A stretch of 64,000 nucleotides of DNA from Winogradskyella echinorum. Lineage in GTDB: Bacteria; Bacteroidota; Bacteroidia; Flavobacteriales; Flavobacteriaceae. The stretch is from contig NZ_JACOQD010000001.1 in NCBI RefSeq assembly GCF_014297365.1, positions 186,001 through 250,000 of the forward strand, written 5' to 3'. Shown here in pieces: positions 17,783 to 26,520 of this stretch (position 1 is the first letter of the stretch; the number at the start of each line of letters is the position of its first letter). The notes beneath the pieces are model-generated. The model did no database searches. It saw only the letters and a list, made by a program, of their open reading frames with translations, and was not told the DNA's origin. The translations under genes and the position numbers were made by a program.

Positions 17783-17843
17783 ATGCAAATTCGTCGATTT
17801 ATGCAAATTCGTTTGGAGAACTATTGTCACCTGATATATATTG
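17783..17843 (+). promoter_or_regulatory. Direct-repeat operator and promoter upstream of a tiny leader ORF
   Basis: ATGCAAATTCGT occurs twice, at 17783-17794 and 17801-17812 (18-base period). The second copy runs into TTTG at 17812-17815, followed after 19 bases by a TATATATTG-like -7 element at 17835-17843. Repeats directly upstream of -33 would suit an activator. The match of the -7 box is imperfect. Confidence 0.4.
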
Positions 17844-17895
17844 AAAACTCAATCAAACAAACGAAGTATAATATTAACCCTAAAACCAAAAAATT

Positions 17896-17946
17896 ATGAT
17901 GACATTAGCAAAATTGATTATTGAAATTATATTTTCAATATTCTAA
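17896..17946 (+). CDS. Tiny hydrophobic ORF (16 codons), possible leader peptide
   Basis: The ORF encodes MMTLAKLIIEIIFSIF and is rich in Ile (5 of 16). It lies between a candidate promoter and a clear terminator at 17978-18014, and the 50-aa gene at 18060 comes after that terminator. This is the geometry of a leader peptide controlling read-through, or of a free-standing hydrophobic microprotein. No ribosome binding site stands out beyond an A-rich stretch, so translation is unproven. Confidence 0.3.
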   Translation: MMTLAKLIIEIIFSIF

Positions 17947-17977
17947 ATTAAAACCAACCAAACAACCAACCAAAACA

Positions 17978-18014
17978 AATAAAACTTAGTTCTAGAATAA
18001 GTTTTATTATTTTT
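17978..18014 (+). terminator. Terminator between the tiny ORF and the 50-aa gene
   Basis: AATAAAACTTA (17978-17988) pairs perfectly with TAAGTTTTATT (17998-18008), loop of 9 bases, followed by ATTTTTG. The stem is A/T-rich, so it may be only partly efficient, which would allow read-through into the gene at 18060. Confidence 0.6.
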
Positions 18015-18024
18015 GTAGCTGAGT

Positions 18025-18050
18025 GACAAAAGACAAAAAAAGTCTTTGTC
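18025..18050 (+). promoter_or_regulatory. Leader hairpin just before the start of the 50-aa gene
   Basis: GACAAA(A)GAC at 18025-18034 pairs with GTCTTTGTC at 18042-18050 around an A7 loop. The hairpin ends 9 bases before the ATG at 18060, where it could mask or space the ribosome binding region. Confidence 0.45.
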
Positions 18051-18059
18051 TTAAGCAAA

Positions 18060-18212
18060 ATGAAGAAAACCATCTTTAAGGCTTTAGCTAAATTAAATAA
18101 AGCTATATTACCTTCTTACAGTAAAAAACAGTTAGACCTTAGCAAAGCAACTAAGCTACAAATGGCTATAATTGGCTGGCGTGTTTATGTTACTAAAAAT
18201 GCTCTCAAATAA
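18060..18212 (+). CDS. 50-aa conserved flavobacterial protein (often annotated as SsrA-binding protein)
   Basis: The ORF encodes a basic 50-aa protein starting MKKTIFKALAKLNKAILPSY and ending QMAIIGWRVYVTKNALK. From memory, near-identical short proteins are conserved across Flavobacteriaceae, and many carry the database label SsrA-binding protein although they lack the SmpB fold. The function is therefore unknown. The last third could form an amphipathic helix at the membrane. The gene is preceded by a leader hairpin and followed by a terminator (18217-18238). Confidence 0.75.
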   Translation: MKKTIFKALAKLNKAILPSYSKKQLDLSKATKLQMAIIGWRVYVTKNALK

Positions 18213-18216
18213 AAAA

Positions 18217-18238
18217 GACTACCATAAGGTAGCCTTTT
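18217..18238 (+). terminator. Terminator of the 50-aa protein gene
   Basis: The stem CTACC / GGTAG (18219-18223 with 18228-18232), closed by G-C pairs around one A/C mismatch, is followed by a short T run CTTTT. Confidence 0.6.
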
Positions 18239-18288
18239 AAAAAACTCAATTTAATCTATCGCATTAGCGGCAAATTATCTTTCTCAAT

Positions 18289-19158
18289 TTAATTCCTTGT
18301 TACAGATCCCGTAGGTAAAGACCCTAAGTTAGCTCCAAATGCATGTGTAGCTGGTGCCGTATCATTACCGGCAGTTCCTACCAATGGCTTTATTGCGAAT
18401 GGCGCAGGAGAATCATCTGGTACTGGCTCTACAGAAATTACAACGGTTCTTCCTCTAACATCTAATGGGAATGTTTCACCAGTTGGTGCATTTTCAAAAA
18501 AGTCTTCTCCAGGTACTGGAGGTCCACCAGCTGGTCCGCTAAATGGTGCAGAAGTATCTGCAACATCAAATGCAGTAAATGTACCTGTACTCAATGGTCC
18601 AGAGTCACCAACAACCCAACCTTCGTAAGCCCAACCATCAGGTAATGTTGGTAAAACAAAATTTGGTGTTGGAGGAGCACCTGGTGTACCAAACCAAACT
18701 CCGTTTTCGTCATTTCCATTATTGGTTCCAGACTCATCAGTAGGTGTTCTTAAGAAGAATGCACCACTTGCATTAGAAAAATCGCCTACTATGGCTGTGT
18801 TTACTGATGCTGTAGTACCATTAAAATCACCTACTAAAATTTTTGTGTCTGCTGGTGCAGGATCTGGATCAACTGCTGGCTCAATAGATAATACAAATCG
18901 TGTTGCATTATTTAATTGTGTCTCATCCACAGAAAACGTTTGAGGAAATGTTGCACTTGTAAATGTACCTGTACTTACCGGAGATCCATCGACTATTATC
19001 CATCCTTCGTAAACATAGTCACTACCAAGAACTTCTAACCCTTGAAGATTAAGCGTTAAATCTGCCATAGTTGGCCCACTGTTGTTGTCGTCATCACTAC
19101 TACAGGACATGGCAATTAAACCTATTGCCAATAATCCTAAAACTGTTTTTTTAATCAT
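18289..19158 (-). CDS. Lipoprotein with two tandem repeats
   Basis: The 289-aa protein has a lipobox IAMSC with Cys19 and the flavobacterial lipoprotein export-like sequence SSDDDNN after it. The body contains two homologous units: VYEGWIIVDGSPVSTGTF with FVLSIEPAVDPDPAPADTK (about 48-107), and AYEGWVVGDSGPLSTGTF with VVISVEPVPDDSPAP (about 178-270). The YEGWxV...STGTF pattern recalls the C-terminal domain of RskA-type anti-sigma factors, but no sigma gene is adjacent. It is probably surface or periplasmic; the role is unknown. Confidence 0.7.
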   Translation of the reverse strand: MIKKTVLGLLAIGLIAMSCSSDDDNNSGPTMADLTLNLQGLEVLGSDYVYEGWIIVDGSPVSTGTFTSATFPQTFSVDETQLNNATRFVLSIEPAVDPDPAPADTKILVGDFNGTTASVNTAIVGDFSNASGAFFLRTPTDESGTNNGNDENGVWFGTPGAPPTPNFVLPTLPDGWAYEGWVVGDSGPLSTGTFTAFDVADTSAPFSGPAGGPPVPGEDFFENAPTGETFPLDVRGRTVVISVEPVPDDSPAPFAIKPLVGTAGNDTAPATHAFGANLGSLPTGSVTRN

Positions 19159-19185
19159 TGCTCGTTATTTATTAATGTTCAAAAA

Positions 19186-19193
19186 CAAAATTA
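19186..19193 (-). promoter_or_regulatory. -7 box of the lipoprotein promoter
   Basis: TAATTTTG on the minus strand fits TAnnTTTG, 28 bases upstream of the ATG at 19158. The -33 region is only T-rich. Confidence 0.4.
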
Positions 19194-19338
19194 AACTAGT
19201 AGAATGAGTTAAAATGTTAGGTGGCTAACATTAAGGCTTTTTCATAAAAACTTGTTGGTTATTATTCTTTGACAGTTTTTTTACACTTTTTTGACAATAG
19301 TTTTTACAACCTCAATTATCTTACAAGAAATATTTATT

Positions 19339-19926
19339 ATGAAAAAATTAATATTGGTTTTAACATACATAACAGTATGCCATATGGTTTTCGCTCAAGA
19401 AAAAGAACAAATGTCTATTTTGAAAGCAGATAGCACTTGGGCGAAAGAAATTATTAAGTTCCCAATAGATTGGGCATCAGATATGACACTCACAGGTTTT
19501 GAAGAGATTCGTTTTCATAAAAATTGGTCCGATAAGGATAGTGATGCCTTTTGGTCTATAGTAATAGCTTGGAGTGTCAAAGCAGATTCACCATTAACGA
19601 TTAACGATATTGAATCTAATTTTGATGCTTATTTTAATGGTTTAATGAAACCAAATCATTGGTCCACAGATTTCCCAGATCCAAAGGTCTTATTTACGAA
19701 AAAGGACATTGAAGACAAAAATGAAGTCTTTAAGGGTAAAATGAGCCTTTTTGATGGTTTTCATACAAGAAAAGTGATAGACATTAATATCCTTGCTCAA
19801 CAATATTTCTGTAAAGTAAAGCAAACCTCTATAGTTGTTTTTAGACTTTCACCTCAGAATACGGATCATACCATTTGGAAAACATTAAATACTGTTGAGT
19901 TGAAATCTAACGTTTGTGAGATATAG
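19339..19926 (+). CDS. Secreted protein of unknown function
   Basis: The start at 19339 (MKKLILVLTYITV) gives a 195-aa protein with a typical signal peptide cleaved after MVFAQ. An in-frame ATG at 19291 would add residues that spoil the signal peptide. The mature part is rich in Trp, Asp and Lys (WASDMTLTGFEEIRFHKNWSDKDSDAFWSI) and contains one pair of Cys. It belongs to no family I recognise. Its 3' end is followed by the 109-bp terminator-bearing repeat. Confidence 0.65.
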   Translation: MKKLILVLTYITVCHMVFAQEKEQMSILKADSTWAKEIIKFPIDWASDMTLTGFEEIRFHKNWSDKDSDAFWSIVIAWSVKADSPLTINDIESNFDAYFNGLMKPNHWSTDFPDPKVLFTKKDIEDKNEVFKGKMSLFDGFHTRKVIDINILAQQYFCKVKQTSIVVFRLSPQNTDHTIWKTLNTVELKSNVCEI

Positions 19927-19950
19927 CGGATTAAATATATACAACCAAAA

Positions 19951-20189
19951 AACGCTCAAGCAAGCTTGGCGCTTCATATAGACTTTAAACGCATATCGTT
20001 TCATTTAGGATTGCTATCGCATCCTTTATGCTCCGATTTGAAAATAGTTTCAACAAAAAAACGCTCAAGCAAGCTTGGTGTTTCATATAGACTTTAAACG
20101 CATATCGTTTCATTAAGGATTGCTATCGCATCCTTTATGCTCCGATTTGAAAATAGTTTCAACAAAAAAACGCTCAAGCAAGCTTGGCG
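19951..20189 (+). repeat. 109-bp tandem repeat, about 2.2 copies
   Basis: The unit starting ACGCTCAAGCAAGCTTGG recurs with a period of 109 bases, at about 19952, 20061 and 20170 (the last is partial). The copies differ by a handful of substitutions (GGCGC, GGTGT, GGCGT). Each unit begins with a potential hairpin, and the internal part has a small AGGAT...ATCCT stem. The third hairpin is a good terminator. No ORF crosses the repeats. Confidence 0.9.
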
Positions 20190-20200
20190 TTTTTTCTTTT
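20169..20200 (+). terminator. Terminator formed by the last copy of the tandem repeat
   Basis: AACGC-T-CAAG / CTTG-GCGTT with loop CAAG, followed by TTTTTTCTTTT. It is the likely end of the transcript of the secreted protein gene at 19339-19926. The first two copies have weaker or interrupted T runs. Confidence 0.7.
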
Positions 20201-20225
20201 GTAACTATTTATTCGTGACCTCGAA

Positions 20226-20246
20226 GGGACAGAGTTCAAACTTTTT
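20226..20246 (+). repeat. 21-bp dispersed repeat, left copy
   Basis: GGGACAGAGTTCAAACTTTTT differs by one base from 60892-60912 in the same orientation. The identity fades after two or three more bases. The two copies are 40,666 bases apart. The rest of 20201-20471 shows no gene. Confidence 0.7.
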
Positions 20247-20471
20247 GAAGGAAGATATTGACTTAATTATCTCAAAATCAATATAAATCAAAACTCACCC
20301 TTATTACTTCGAACCCAAGAGTTTATTAGAATTGTTAATTTTGATTTTATTTTTGTAATCACATTGTCGTACAGTAATTTCTAAAAAAATCAAATATATG
20401 GTTGTTGAAATTGATAATGCTCAAGGGATAAAGTGGTTCTCGTTATAAATTGATATTCGTTAAAGCCTGTA

Positions 20472-21518
20472 TTATTTTGCTCTATTTTCCTCAACAATTC
20501 TAACCACTCTATTTATCATTATTTCTGACAAATTCCACAGTAATAAATCCTCATCAGTTGTATTATTAAAAAGAATTACTACAGTGTCTATATTGTTATG
20601 ATATTCTGTAAAGCTCTGATATCCTGGAACCCATCCAGAATGTTCATATTCATAAATTTCAGAATAGATTTTCCGTTCTCGTTCTTTGAATATAGAACCA
20701 TCGTTTAATGCTCTCAAAAATATACCAACATCTTCCGCAGTAGCCAGCATACCGAATTCTTTCTCTTTTAAATCAGGTTCATAGCCAACGTAGTAACCAC
20801 TCATCACATCCTCTATATCTACCTCGCTTAACGAGAAGAATGTATTATTCAGTTCGAGTGGTACTAAAATTTGCTCTTTGATATATTGATGATGATTATA
20901 CCCCACCGTATTGTCAATAAGTAAACCAAGGAGTAAATAATTTGTATTTGAATAGCTATAGTCTTCTCCTGGTTCAAACAGCGCGGGTGTATCCAATACT
21001 AATGCTAACGATTCCTCAGCACTATCAGGTGGGTTTTCCCAGTAACCTCCACTGTCTGTAAAATTTGGAATCCCGCTTCGATGTTGTACCATCATTTTTA
21101 GAGTTATTCTATCTGCATTTTCAATCCTACCTAGCAATTCAGGGAAATAATCAGCAAGGGTTTTATCTAGTGACAATCTGTTATCATTAACCAACTTAGA
21201 AATGGAAACCGCTACATATAACTTGCTAATACTAGCTATTTTAAATAGTGCATTGGGTTTAGCAGGTATTTTATGTTCTCGATTGTGCCAACCACCTGTA
21301 TAAAATTCTGGTTGTTTCCCTGCCTCATCTACATAAACAATCATACCATCCAAACCGTGACTTATTGCTTGGTCAACTTGTTCTTGAACAGTATCTGGCA
21401 ATGGTAATATCCAAGCTTTCACTAAAATCCAAGGCACAAACCACAAGGAAATTGCAGTACCTGTGAACAAGGCTATCCTGATTATAATTTTTTTATTTCG
21501 TTTTTTAGAATTAAGCAT
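20472..21518 (-). CDS. Class C beta-lactamase-fold serine hydrolase, membrane anchored
   Basis: 348 aa with an N-terminal transmembrane anchor (about 10-35). The penicillin-binding/beta-lactamase fold motifs are SISK (Ser96, Lys99), YSN (189-191) and a C-terminal HSG in place of KTG (HSGWVPGYQS). Members of this Pfam beta-lactamase group are mostly DD-peptidases or esterases; true beta-lactam resistance cannot be assumed. It stands alone, 155 bases from the cyclase gene. This is the first of three such hydrolases in the window. Confidence 0.88.
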   Translation of the reverse strand: MLNSKKRNKKIIIRIALFTGTAISLWFVPWILVKAWILPLPDTVQEQVDQAISHGLDGMIVYVDEAGKQPEFYTGGWHNREHKIPAKPNALFKIASISKLYVAVSISKLVNDNRLSLDKTLADYFPELLGRIENADRITLKMMVQHRSGIPNFTDSGGYWENPPDSAEESLALVLDTPALFEPGEDYSYSNTNYLLLGLLIDNTVGYNHHQYIKEQILVPLELNNTFFSLSEVDIEDVMSGYYVGYEPDLKEKEFGMLATAEDVGIFLRALNDGSIFKERERKIYSEIYEYEHSGWVPGYQSFTEYHNNIDTVVILFNNTTDEDLLLWNLSEIMINRVVRIVEENRAK

Positions 21519-21673
21519 AGATAGTAAAGTTATAATTATTGCTCATTTTTAGGAAGTATTATTCGTAACACAGTTCAGAAAAGTTCAGGGTTTCAAAGTT
21601 TATGTTTGGAAATATGATCCTATTATATGCAACATAAAAATACTATTTGTTTTCTTGATTAATTTTATGCGTT

Positions 21674-22906
21674 TTAAGTTTGATTCAGAAAGTACATGTC
21701 CAATTTCCCTTTTCCCTTTGCATGGATCTTTCCACGAGAAATACACGAAAATTCATTTTTAATCAGTTTATAGGTGGATGAAGATATATTGATTTTACCT
21801 ACTTCACCTGCAGATTCCATCCTGCTGGCGGTATTTATCGTGTCTCCAAAAAGGTCGTATGCGAACTTCTTCTTGCCCACAACCCCTGCTACTACAGATC
21901 CAGAATGTATACCAACCCTCATTCTCCATTTTATGACATGGCTTTGATTTCTCTCCTCAAGATAGGATAGCATCTTTTGTGCGGCTTTGATGCAGTTAGT
22001 AGCATGATTTATCGTTTCTTTTTCAAGGCCACACGCTGCCATATACGCATCACCAATCGTTTCAATTTTTTCTACTTTCGTTTCTTCCATAATTTCATCG
22101 AATCGACCAAAAATATCATTGAGTTCATTGACTAAAGTGATTGCTGACATGGACGCCACAAGATTTGTAAATCCTTCAAAATCAGTAAACAGGACAGTGA
22201 TATTTTTGTGTCTTTTTGGAATTGTTTTACCGCTTTCTTTTAAGTCTCTTATTATGTTTGCGGGTAATATATTGTGCAGAAGATCATCTGATTTTTTCTG
22301 TTCAACCATTAAAGATTCCTCAGATTGATCTATTAAAATAGACATACTTGCTATTAGTATGAAGCAAATCAATGCAGTAATACTGATATTAACTATTTGT
22401 GATATATAGGGATCTAATCCTCCAAAATGGGATTTTATATTTGATTGAAATATTACTGTAGCAATCAACGTTAGGCAAGCTAGAATACTAAAGACATGGG
22501 CTATATTCCTAGCCTTACGAGGAAAAGTCATATATGGCAGAATAATAATTAGGAAACAAACAACTCCAACTCCTGAGGAAAACCCTAGCAAGTAAAGAAA
22601 TAAGAGAACAGACATATAAGATGCTAGAATAAGCCAAACGGAAGCCAGGACTCGTAACCCTTTCCAATTGAAAATTAACGCCATTAGAAACATTAATCCC
22701 AAAAAAGTATTACTTCCGTAAATTATTAATGCGTCTGTCAAGAATAATGCAATTAGCATCCAAGTTACATTATAAACTACACCTAAAAGAGATGCAATAT
22801 TCGTAACACGTAAATATCTGAGTTCAGTTATAGAAAAATTGTACTCAGCGCCAATATCGACTATTCTTTGAAAGAATCTAGACTTGTTTTTATCATAAAT
22901 TGACAT
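21674..22906 (-). CDS. Membrane-bound class III adenylate cyclase
   Basis: 410 aa. Six hydrophobic segments occupy about residues 33-195, followed by a short linker (EESLMVEQKKSDDLLHNILP) and a class III cyclase domain (about 228-408). Metal-binding aspartates lie in LFTDFEGFT and IGDAYMA. The purine-selecting pair looks like Lys (VEKIETIGD) and Asp (YDLFGDTIN), which points to ATP rather than GTP, and the transition-state Asn/Arg motif is NTASRM. It probably makes cAMP in response to a membrane signal. No effector gene is adjacent. Confidence 0.9.
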   Translation of the reverse strand: MSIYDKNKSRFFQRIVDIGAEYNFSITELRYLRVTNIASLLGVVYNVTWMLIALFLTDALIIYGSNTFLGLMFLMALIFNWKGLRVLASVWLILASYMSVLLFLYLLGFSSGVGVVCFLIIILPYMTFPRKARNIAHVFSILACLTLIATVIFQSNIKSHFGGLDPYISQIVNISITALICFILIASMSILIDQSEESLMVEQKKSDDLLHNILPANIIRDLKESGKTIPKRHKNITVLFTDFEGFTNLVASMSAITLVNELNDIFGRFDEIMEETKVEKIETIGDAYMAACGLEKETINHATNCIKAAQKMLSYLEERNQSHVIKWRMRVGIHSGSVVAGVVGKKKFAYDLFGDTINTASRMESAGEVGKINISSSTYKLIKNEFSCISRGKIHAKGKGKLDMYFLNQT

Positions 22907-23057
22907 AAATGCTTTTCAAGTTTTATGAATTGTTAATGTCTTTATTATACGCAAGTAAGTTAACCTTTTTAGCGTTAATTTCTGGATTTTTAGAAGGTCA
23001 AAAATTGCAGATTTTCTTTATTCTTTTGTGAAAATGGTAGCATACCTCTCCTTATTG

Positions 23058-23172
23058 ATCTAAACATATGGTGGTTCGTTTTATTTTAAGCTTAGATATG
23101 TTCTTTCTTTATTATAAATGTGTTCCGCTTGTTTGATCATCTTCTTAGCTAACGTAAGATTTTTAATGGTTT
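23058..23172 (-). pseudogene. Remnant of an IS3-family transposase C-terminus
   Basis: One minus-strand frame reads LAKKMIKQAEHIYNKERTYLSLK, then a stop, then NEPPYV. This follows the end of IS3-type DDE transposases, where YNxxRPHxSL...TPxxVH is conserved; here R-P-H has become R-T-Y and stops interrupt the frame. No inverted terminal repeats are visible nearby. The rest of 22907-23224 holds no gene that I can support. The match is short, so this is a moderate call. Confidence 0.45.
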
Positions 23173-23224
23173 GCCACAATAAGCACAGGTTTTATGCTTT
23201 TATGAGAAGTTGATTTATTTAACC

Positions 23225-26200
23225 TTAGTGATTTTTTAATACACCCACAGATTCAAAAAGCTCCTCGATGATATGCTGGAGATTGCTTGGTGTAACTGCT
23301 CTGAAATACTCTAGTAAGTCTTGAGTTGTCGCATATCTATCAGTCTGCATTTTTAGTTTGCCGTTTTTTGTATTCCAATCTTCAAGAAAATATTTTAATG
23401 CTAAATTCACATTCTCTTCGCCAATTGCTTTTTGAAATTCGTACATATTGATTGCTCCTTTTGCGTAATAGACATAATCTTGATTTTCTACGAGAGTAAG
23501 AGATGGTTCTTTTTTACTTTCTTGTTGTATTCCTTCTTTATATTTATCCATTTGAAGCGCTAAAAACTGTTGCACTTTTTCTTCGGAATAATGTTGCTTT
23601 AAAACCATCAATGCTGCATATTGAGATAAGGTTTCTAAGACCATCAATTGTCCTTGTACATTTGCAGCTTCCACTTGCATACCAAACCATTGGTGAGCTA
23701 CTTCATGCGCAGTCACATAAAAAGCCATATCAACATCTTTTTCGTCATCTATATCTAACACAAATCCAATAGATTCTGAAAATGGAATAGTTCCAGGAAA
23801 CGATTGTGCAAATGTTGCATAACGTGGAAACTCCATAATACGTAGTTGCTGGTATTGATAAGGACTGAAGTTGTTACTACAATAATCTAATGAAGCTTTC
23901 ATAGACTTCATCATTCTATCGATGTTATATTCATGTCCTTTTTGAAAATAAATTTCAAGGTCGACAGGCTCAGTAATCCCCTTATTGCTTGTCATCCATT
24001 TGTCTTTTTTAATTTCATAGTCAGCAGAAACTATTGCGTAAAAATTAATAATAGGGGTATTTGTTTTATAGTGAAAATAATTACGATTATTTTCTGTCCA
24101 TTCCTGCAATAAATCTCCAGGAACCAAAGCCGTTTGATCTTTGGATGTACCAATAATCATTTCAAAATTAATACCATCAGAATCACCACCAGATCTTGCA
24201 TTGACTAATTCTTTAGGGTCATCTATTTTAGCTTTTTTAGATCTCCTTGATAAGTTATGATCTCGTCGTTCATCTTCATCTTGAAGTTCATATTTTTTAT
24301 TGTAACCCAAGGTTGGAAACTGTTCATTGTTGAAAAATGTACCATTGTAAACTATATTGGTATTAGAACGACCTTGCTCAAAGCCTTTGGTTGTAAAACT
24401 TTGCTTAAAATACATTTTTACAGAATCACCAGGTTGTAAAGCTTTCTTCAGGTTAAAAATTGAATAATCAAACTTTTTATATTGATGATTCGTCGTAAAA
24501 CCACCTTCGAAAGCGATACTGTCTATCGTAACATTTTCTTCGAGAAGTTTTTGAATATGGATGGATTTTATGTTTTCAATTGATGTGTTTTTTAACATAT
24601 AATACCCTTCTACTGTGTAGTCTCGTTTAGAAGGATATAGCTCTAATTGTAAGTTTAAGTCTACTATTTTTGGTTGCGTTATATATTCAAATTGTTTCAA
24701 TTCTTTTTCATACGCTACTCTAAATTCAGTAGCTTCAGAATTGCTCCAATATTCATTTAAAATATTCGTATTGTAAAATATAAACCCTCCAATAATTATA
24801 AAAGCAAAAAGAATGATGTCAGTAAACTTTATGAGTGGCTTGCTGAACTTATACTTAGCAATTCTTGTTCGTTTTATTAAATTGGTTTCATTTCCTCTAA
24901 CAGCGACTAAAGATCCTATGATTAATAAAAGGATTCCGAAAAGAAACCAATACAATTTAATGAGTAAATAGGGTTGTAAAAAATGCCCATAACCATTCAT
25001 CTCTGAATAAGCACCTAAGGAACTTCCTCCAAAAAAGTGTAAATCATGATCAAACCCCAACACGGCAATAGCTACATTGACAATACTAAATACAATCACC
25101 AAAATGATACCTACAAACTTATTATTCACTAAAGATTGTATGAAAAACGCTAAGCAAGTAAAAATGGATAATAGGGGTAGAATTTCTAAAAAGAATCCAT
25201 TAAAATACACTTGCAATTCATAGTTATAATAGCCACTTAGCGTTTGGAATAATATCCCTGAACTTATTAAAGCAAGTATTAATACGACATAAATTATGTT
25301 TAATCCAATAAACTTTCCAGCTAACCTTACAAAACTTGACATGGATGTAGCATCATAAATTAAATTCAACTTCGCACCTCTTTCTTTCCACACCAATTCT
25401 CCTGAATAAAAAACAAGGATGATGATAAAGAAAAAATAAGAGGTTTCCTGAAGTTCCTCAACTATAAAATAGGTTGCAGGATAACTATCAACTCCATATA
25501 CCGTTCCAAGATTTACAGAATTGATTAAGATGATAATCATTCCGCAAATAACTATTCCCCAAAATGATGGTTGTTTAAAAATACTTATAAAATAAAACCA
25601 CGAAAACTCTTTTAATTGTGTCCATTTAGATTGTAAACCATATTGTTTTTTAGCTTTAGGAATCATCACATCACCAACTAAATTAGTACTTTTATCTACC
25701 AGCTTTTGAACTTGCTTTCGTTTTGATTTCTTTTCTTTAACCAGATTGAAATTGAATTTTTTATATCCATAGATTAATGCGATAACACCTAATAAAACCC
25801 AAAATAATTTGTTGTATAACAAGGCACTAATAAATGGAAGTTCTTGAGTGCTCTTTTCTAAGACCGACCAAGTTTTTGTAATATAGGTTGTTGTTGTTAA
25901 TGAAAATGGATCAAAAATAGCTTGCCAGAAATCATTAGTAATTGCTTTGGTTAACAAAAACACCACAAACAAAATAACACCCTGAGTGTATACAACTACT
26001 AAATTTCTAGTTAAAGCTCCAGTTACAAAAAACAATGATGCACCAAAAAACAACGTTGGTAGCGTTACCATTAGAAAGGTCTTCATATAAACAAATGCAT
26101 TAAAAGCCAATTGATCATCTGGACTATTCCAGGGCATAAATTCACCCAACATCATACCCAAAATAATTCCTGTAAATACAAACAGCAAAACAGTAAATGC

Positions 26201-26518
26201 GCCTAAAAACCGACCAATTAAATAATCTCTTTTTTTGATTGGTGTAGAAAATAGTAATGATTCTATCTCATACTCAAAATCTCGCAACACAGAAACGCCC
26301 ATAATCATTGAGGCTAAAATCATAAAGAATCCGGTTATAGCTCCCATTGTTTTCGCTATGACTACGGGTGAATTTCTTTTCATTAGACCTAATTCAGTAC
26401 CTTGAAAAATAAAATCTACACCAACAATTGAAAACAGAAATATAAATAAAAAGAATACATAAGTGTCTGGTCGTTTAATTCGATATTGAATTTCGAACTT
26501 AAAAATTTCATACCACAT
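23225..26518 (-). CDS. ABC transporter permease fused to an M1-family aminopeptidase domain
   Basis: 1097 aa. The first ~600 residues contain about 12 transmembrane helices in two permease-like halves (start MWYEIFKFEIQYRIKRPDTY). The remaining extracytoplasmic part ends in an M1 peptidase domain. Its zinc motif is HEVAH (938-942), with the third ligand Glu962 in VLETLSQY, a spacing one residue longer than in typical M1 enzymes. The substrate-side motif PGTIPFSESIGF replaces GAMEN. This fused architecture is known in Bacteroidota. The ATPase gene is 2 bases upstream, and a LytTR pair is divergent from the operon. Confidence 0.9.
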   Translation of the reverse strand: MWYEIFKFEIQYRIKRPDTYVFFLFIFLFSIVGVDFIFQGTELGLMKRNSPVVIAKTMGAITGFFMILASMIMGVSVLRDFEYEIESLLFSTPIKKRDYLIGRFLGAFTVLLFVFTGIILGMMLGEFMPWNSPDDQLAFNAFVYMKTFLMVTLPTLFFGASLFFVTGALTRNLVVVYTQGVILFVVFLLTKAITNDFWQAIFDPFSLTTTTYITKTWSVLEKSTQELPFISALLYNKLFWVLLGVIALIYGYKKFNFNLVKEKKSKRKQVQKLVDKSTNLVGDVMIPKAKKQYGLQSKWTQLKEFSWFYFISIFKQPSFWGIVICGMIIILINSVNLGTVYGVDSYPATYFIVEELQETSYFFFIIILVFYSGELVWKERGAKLNLIYDATSMSSFVRLAGKFIGLNIIYVVLILALISSGILFQTLSGYYNYELQVYFNGFFLEILPLLSIFTCLAFFIQSLVNNKFVGIILVIVFSIVNVAIAVLGFDHDLHFFGGSSLGAYSEMNGYGHFLQPYLLIKLYWFLFGILLLIIGSLVAVRGNETNLIKRTRIAKYKFSKPLIKFTDIILFAFIIIGGFIFYNTNILNEYWSNSEATEFRVAYEKELKQFEYITQPKIVDLNLQLELYPSKRDYTVEGYYMLKNTSIENIKSIHIQKLLEENVTIDSIAFEGGFTTNHQYKKFDYSIFNLKKALQPGDSVKMYFKQSFTTKGFEQGRSNTNIVYNGTFFNNEQFPTLGYNKKYELQDEDERRDHNLSRRSKKAKIDDPKELVNARSGGDSDGINFEMIIGTSKDQTALVPGDLLQEWTENNRNYFHYKTNTPIINFYAIVSADYEIKKDKWMTSNKGITEPVDLEIYFQKGHEYNIDRMMKSMKASLDYCSNNFSPYQYQQLRIMEFPRYATFAQSFPGTIPFSESIGFVLDIDDEKDVDMAFYVTAHEVAHQWFGMQVEAANVQGQLMVLETLSQYAALMVLKQHYSEEKVQQFLALQMDKYKEGIQQESKKEPSLTLVENQDYVYYAKGAINMYEFQKAIGEENVNLALKYFLEDWNTKNGKLKMQTDRYATTQDLLEYFRAVTPSNLQHIIEELFESVGVLKNH

Positions 26519-26520
26519 AA

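Noticed and set aside
19951..20189. CRISPR-like array
   Set aside because: The repeats are contiguous 109-bp units without spacers, and no cas gene is in the window.
23125..23210. Zinc-ribbon-like frame TCAYCGKPLKILR on the minus strand
   Set aside because: It is bounded by stops within a few codons and conflicts with the better transposase-remnant reading.
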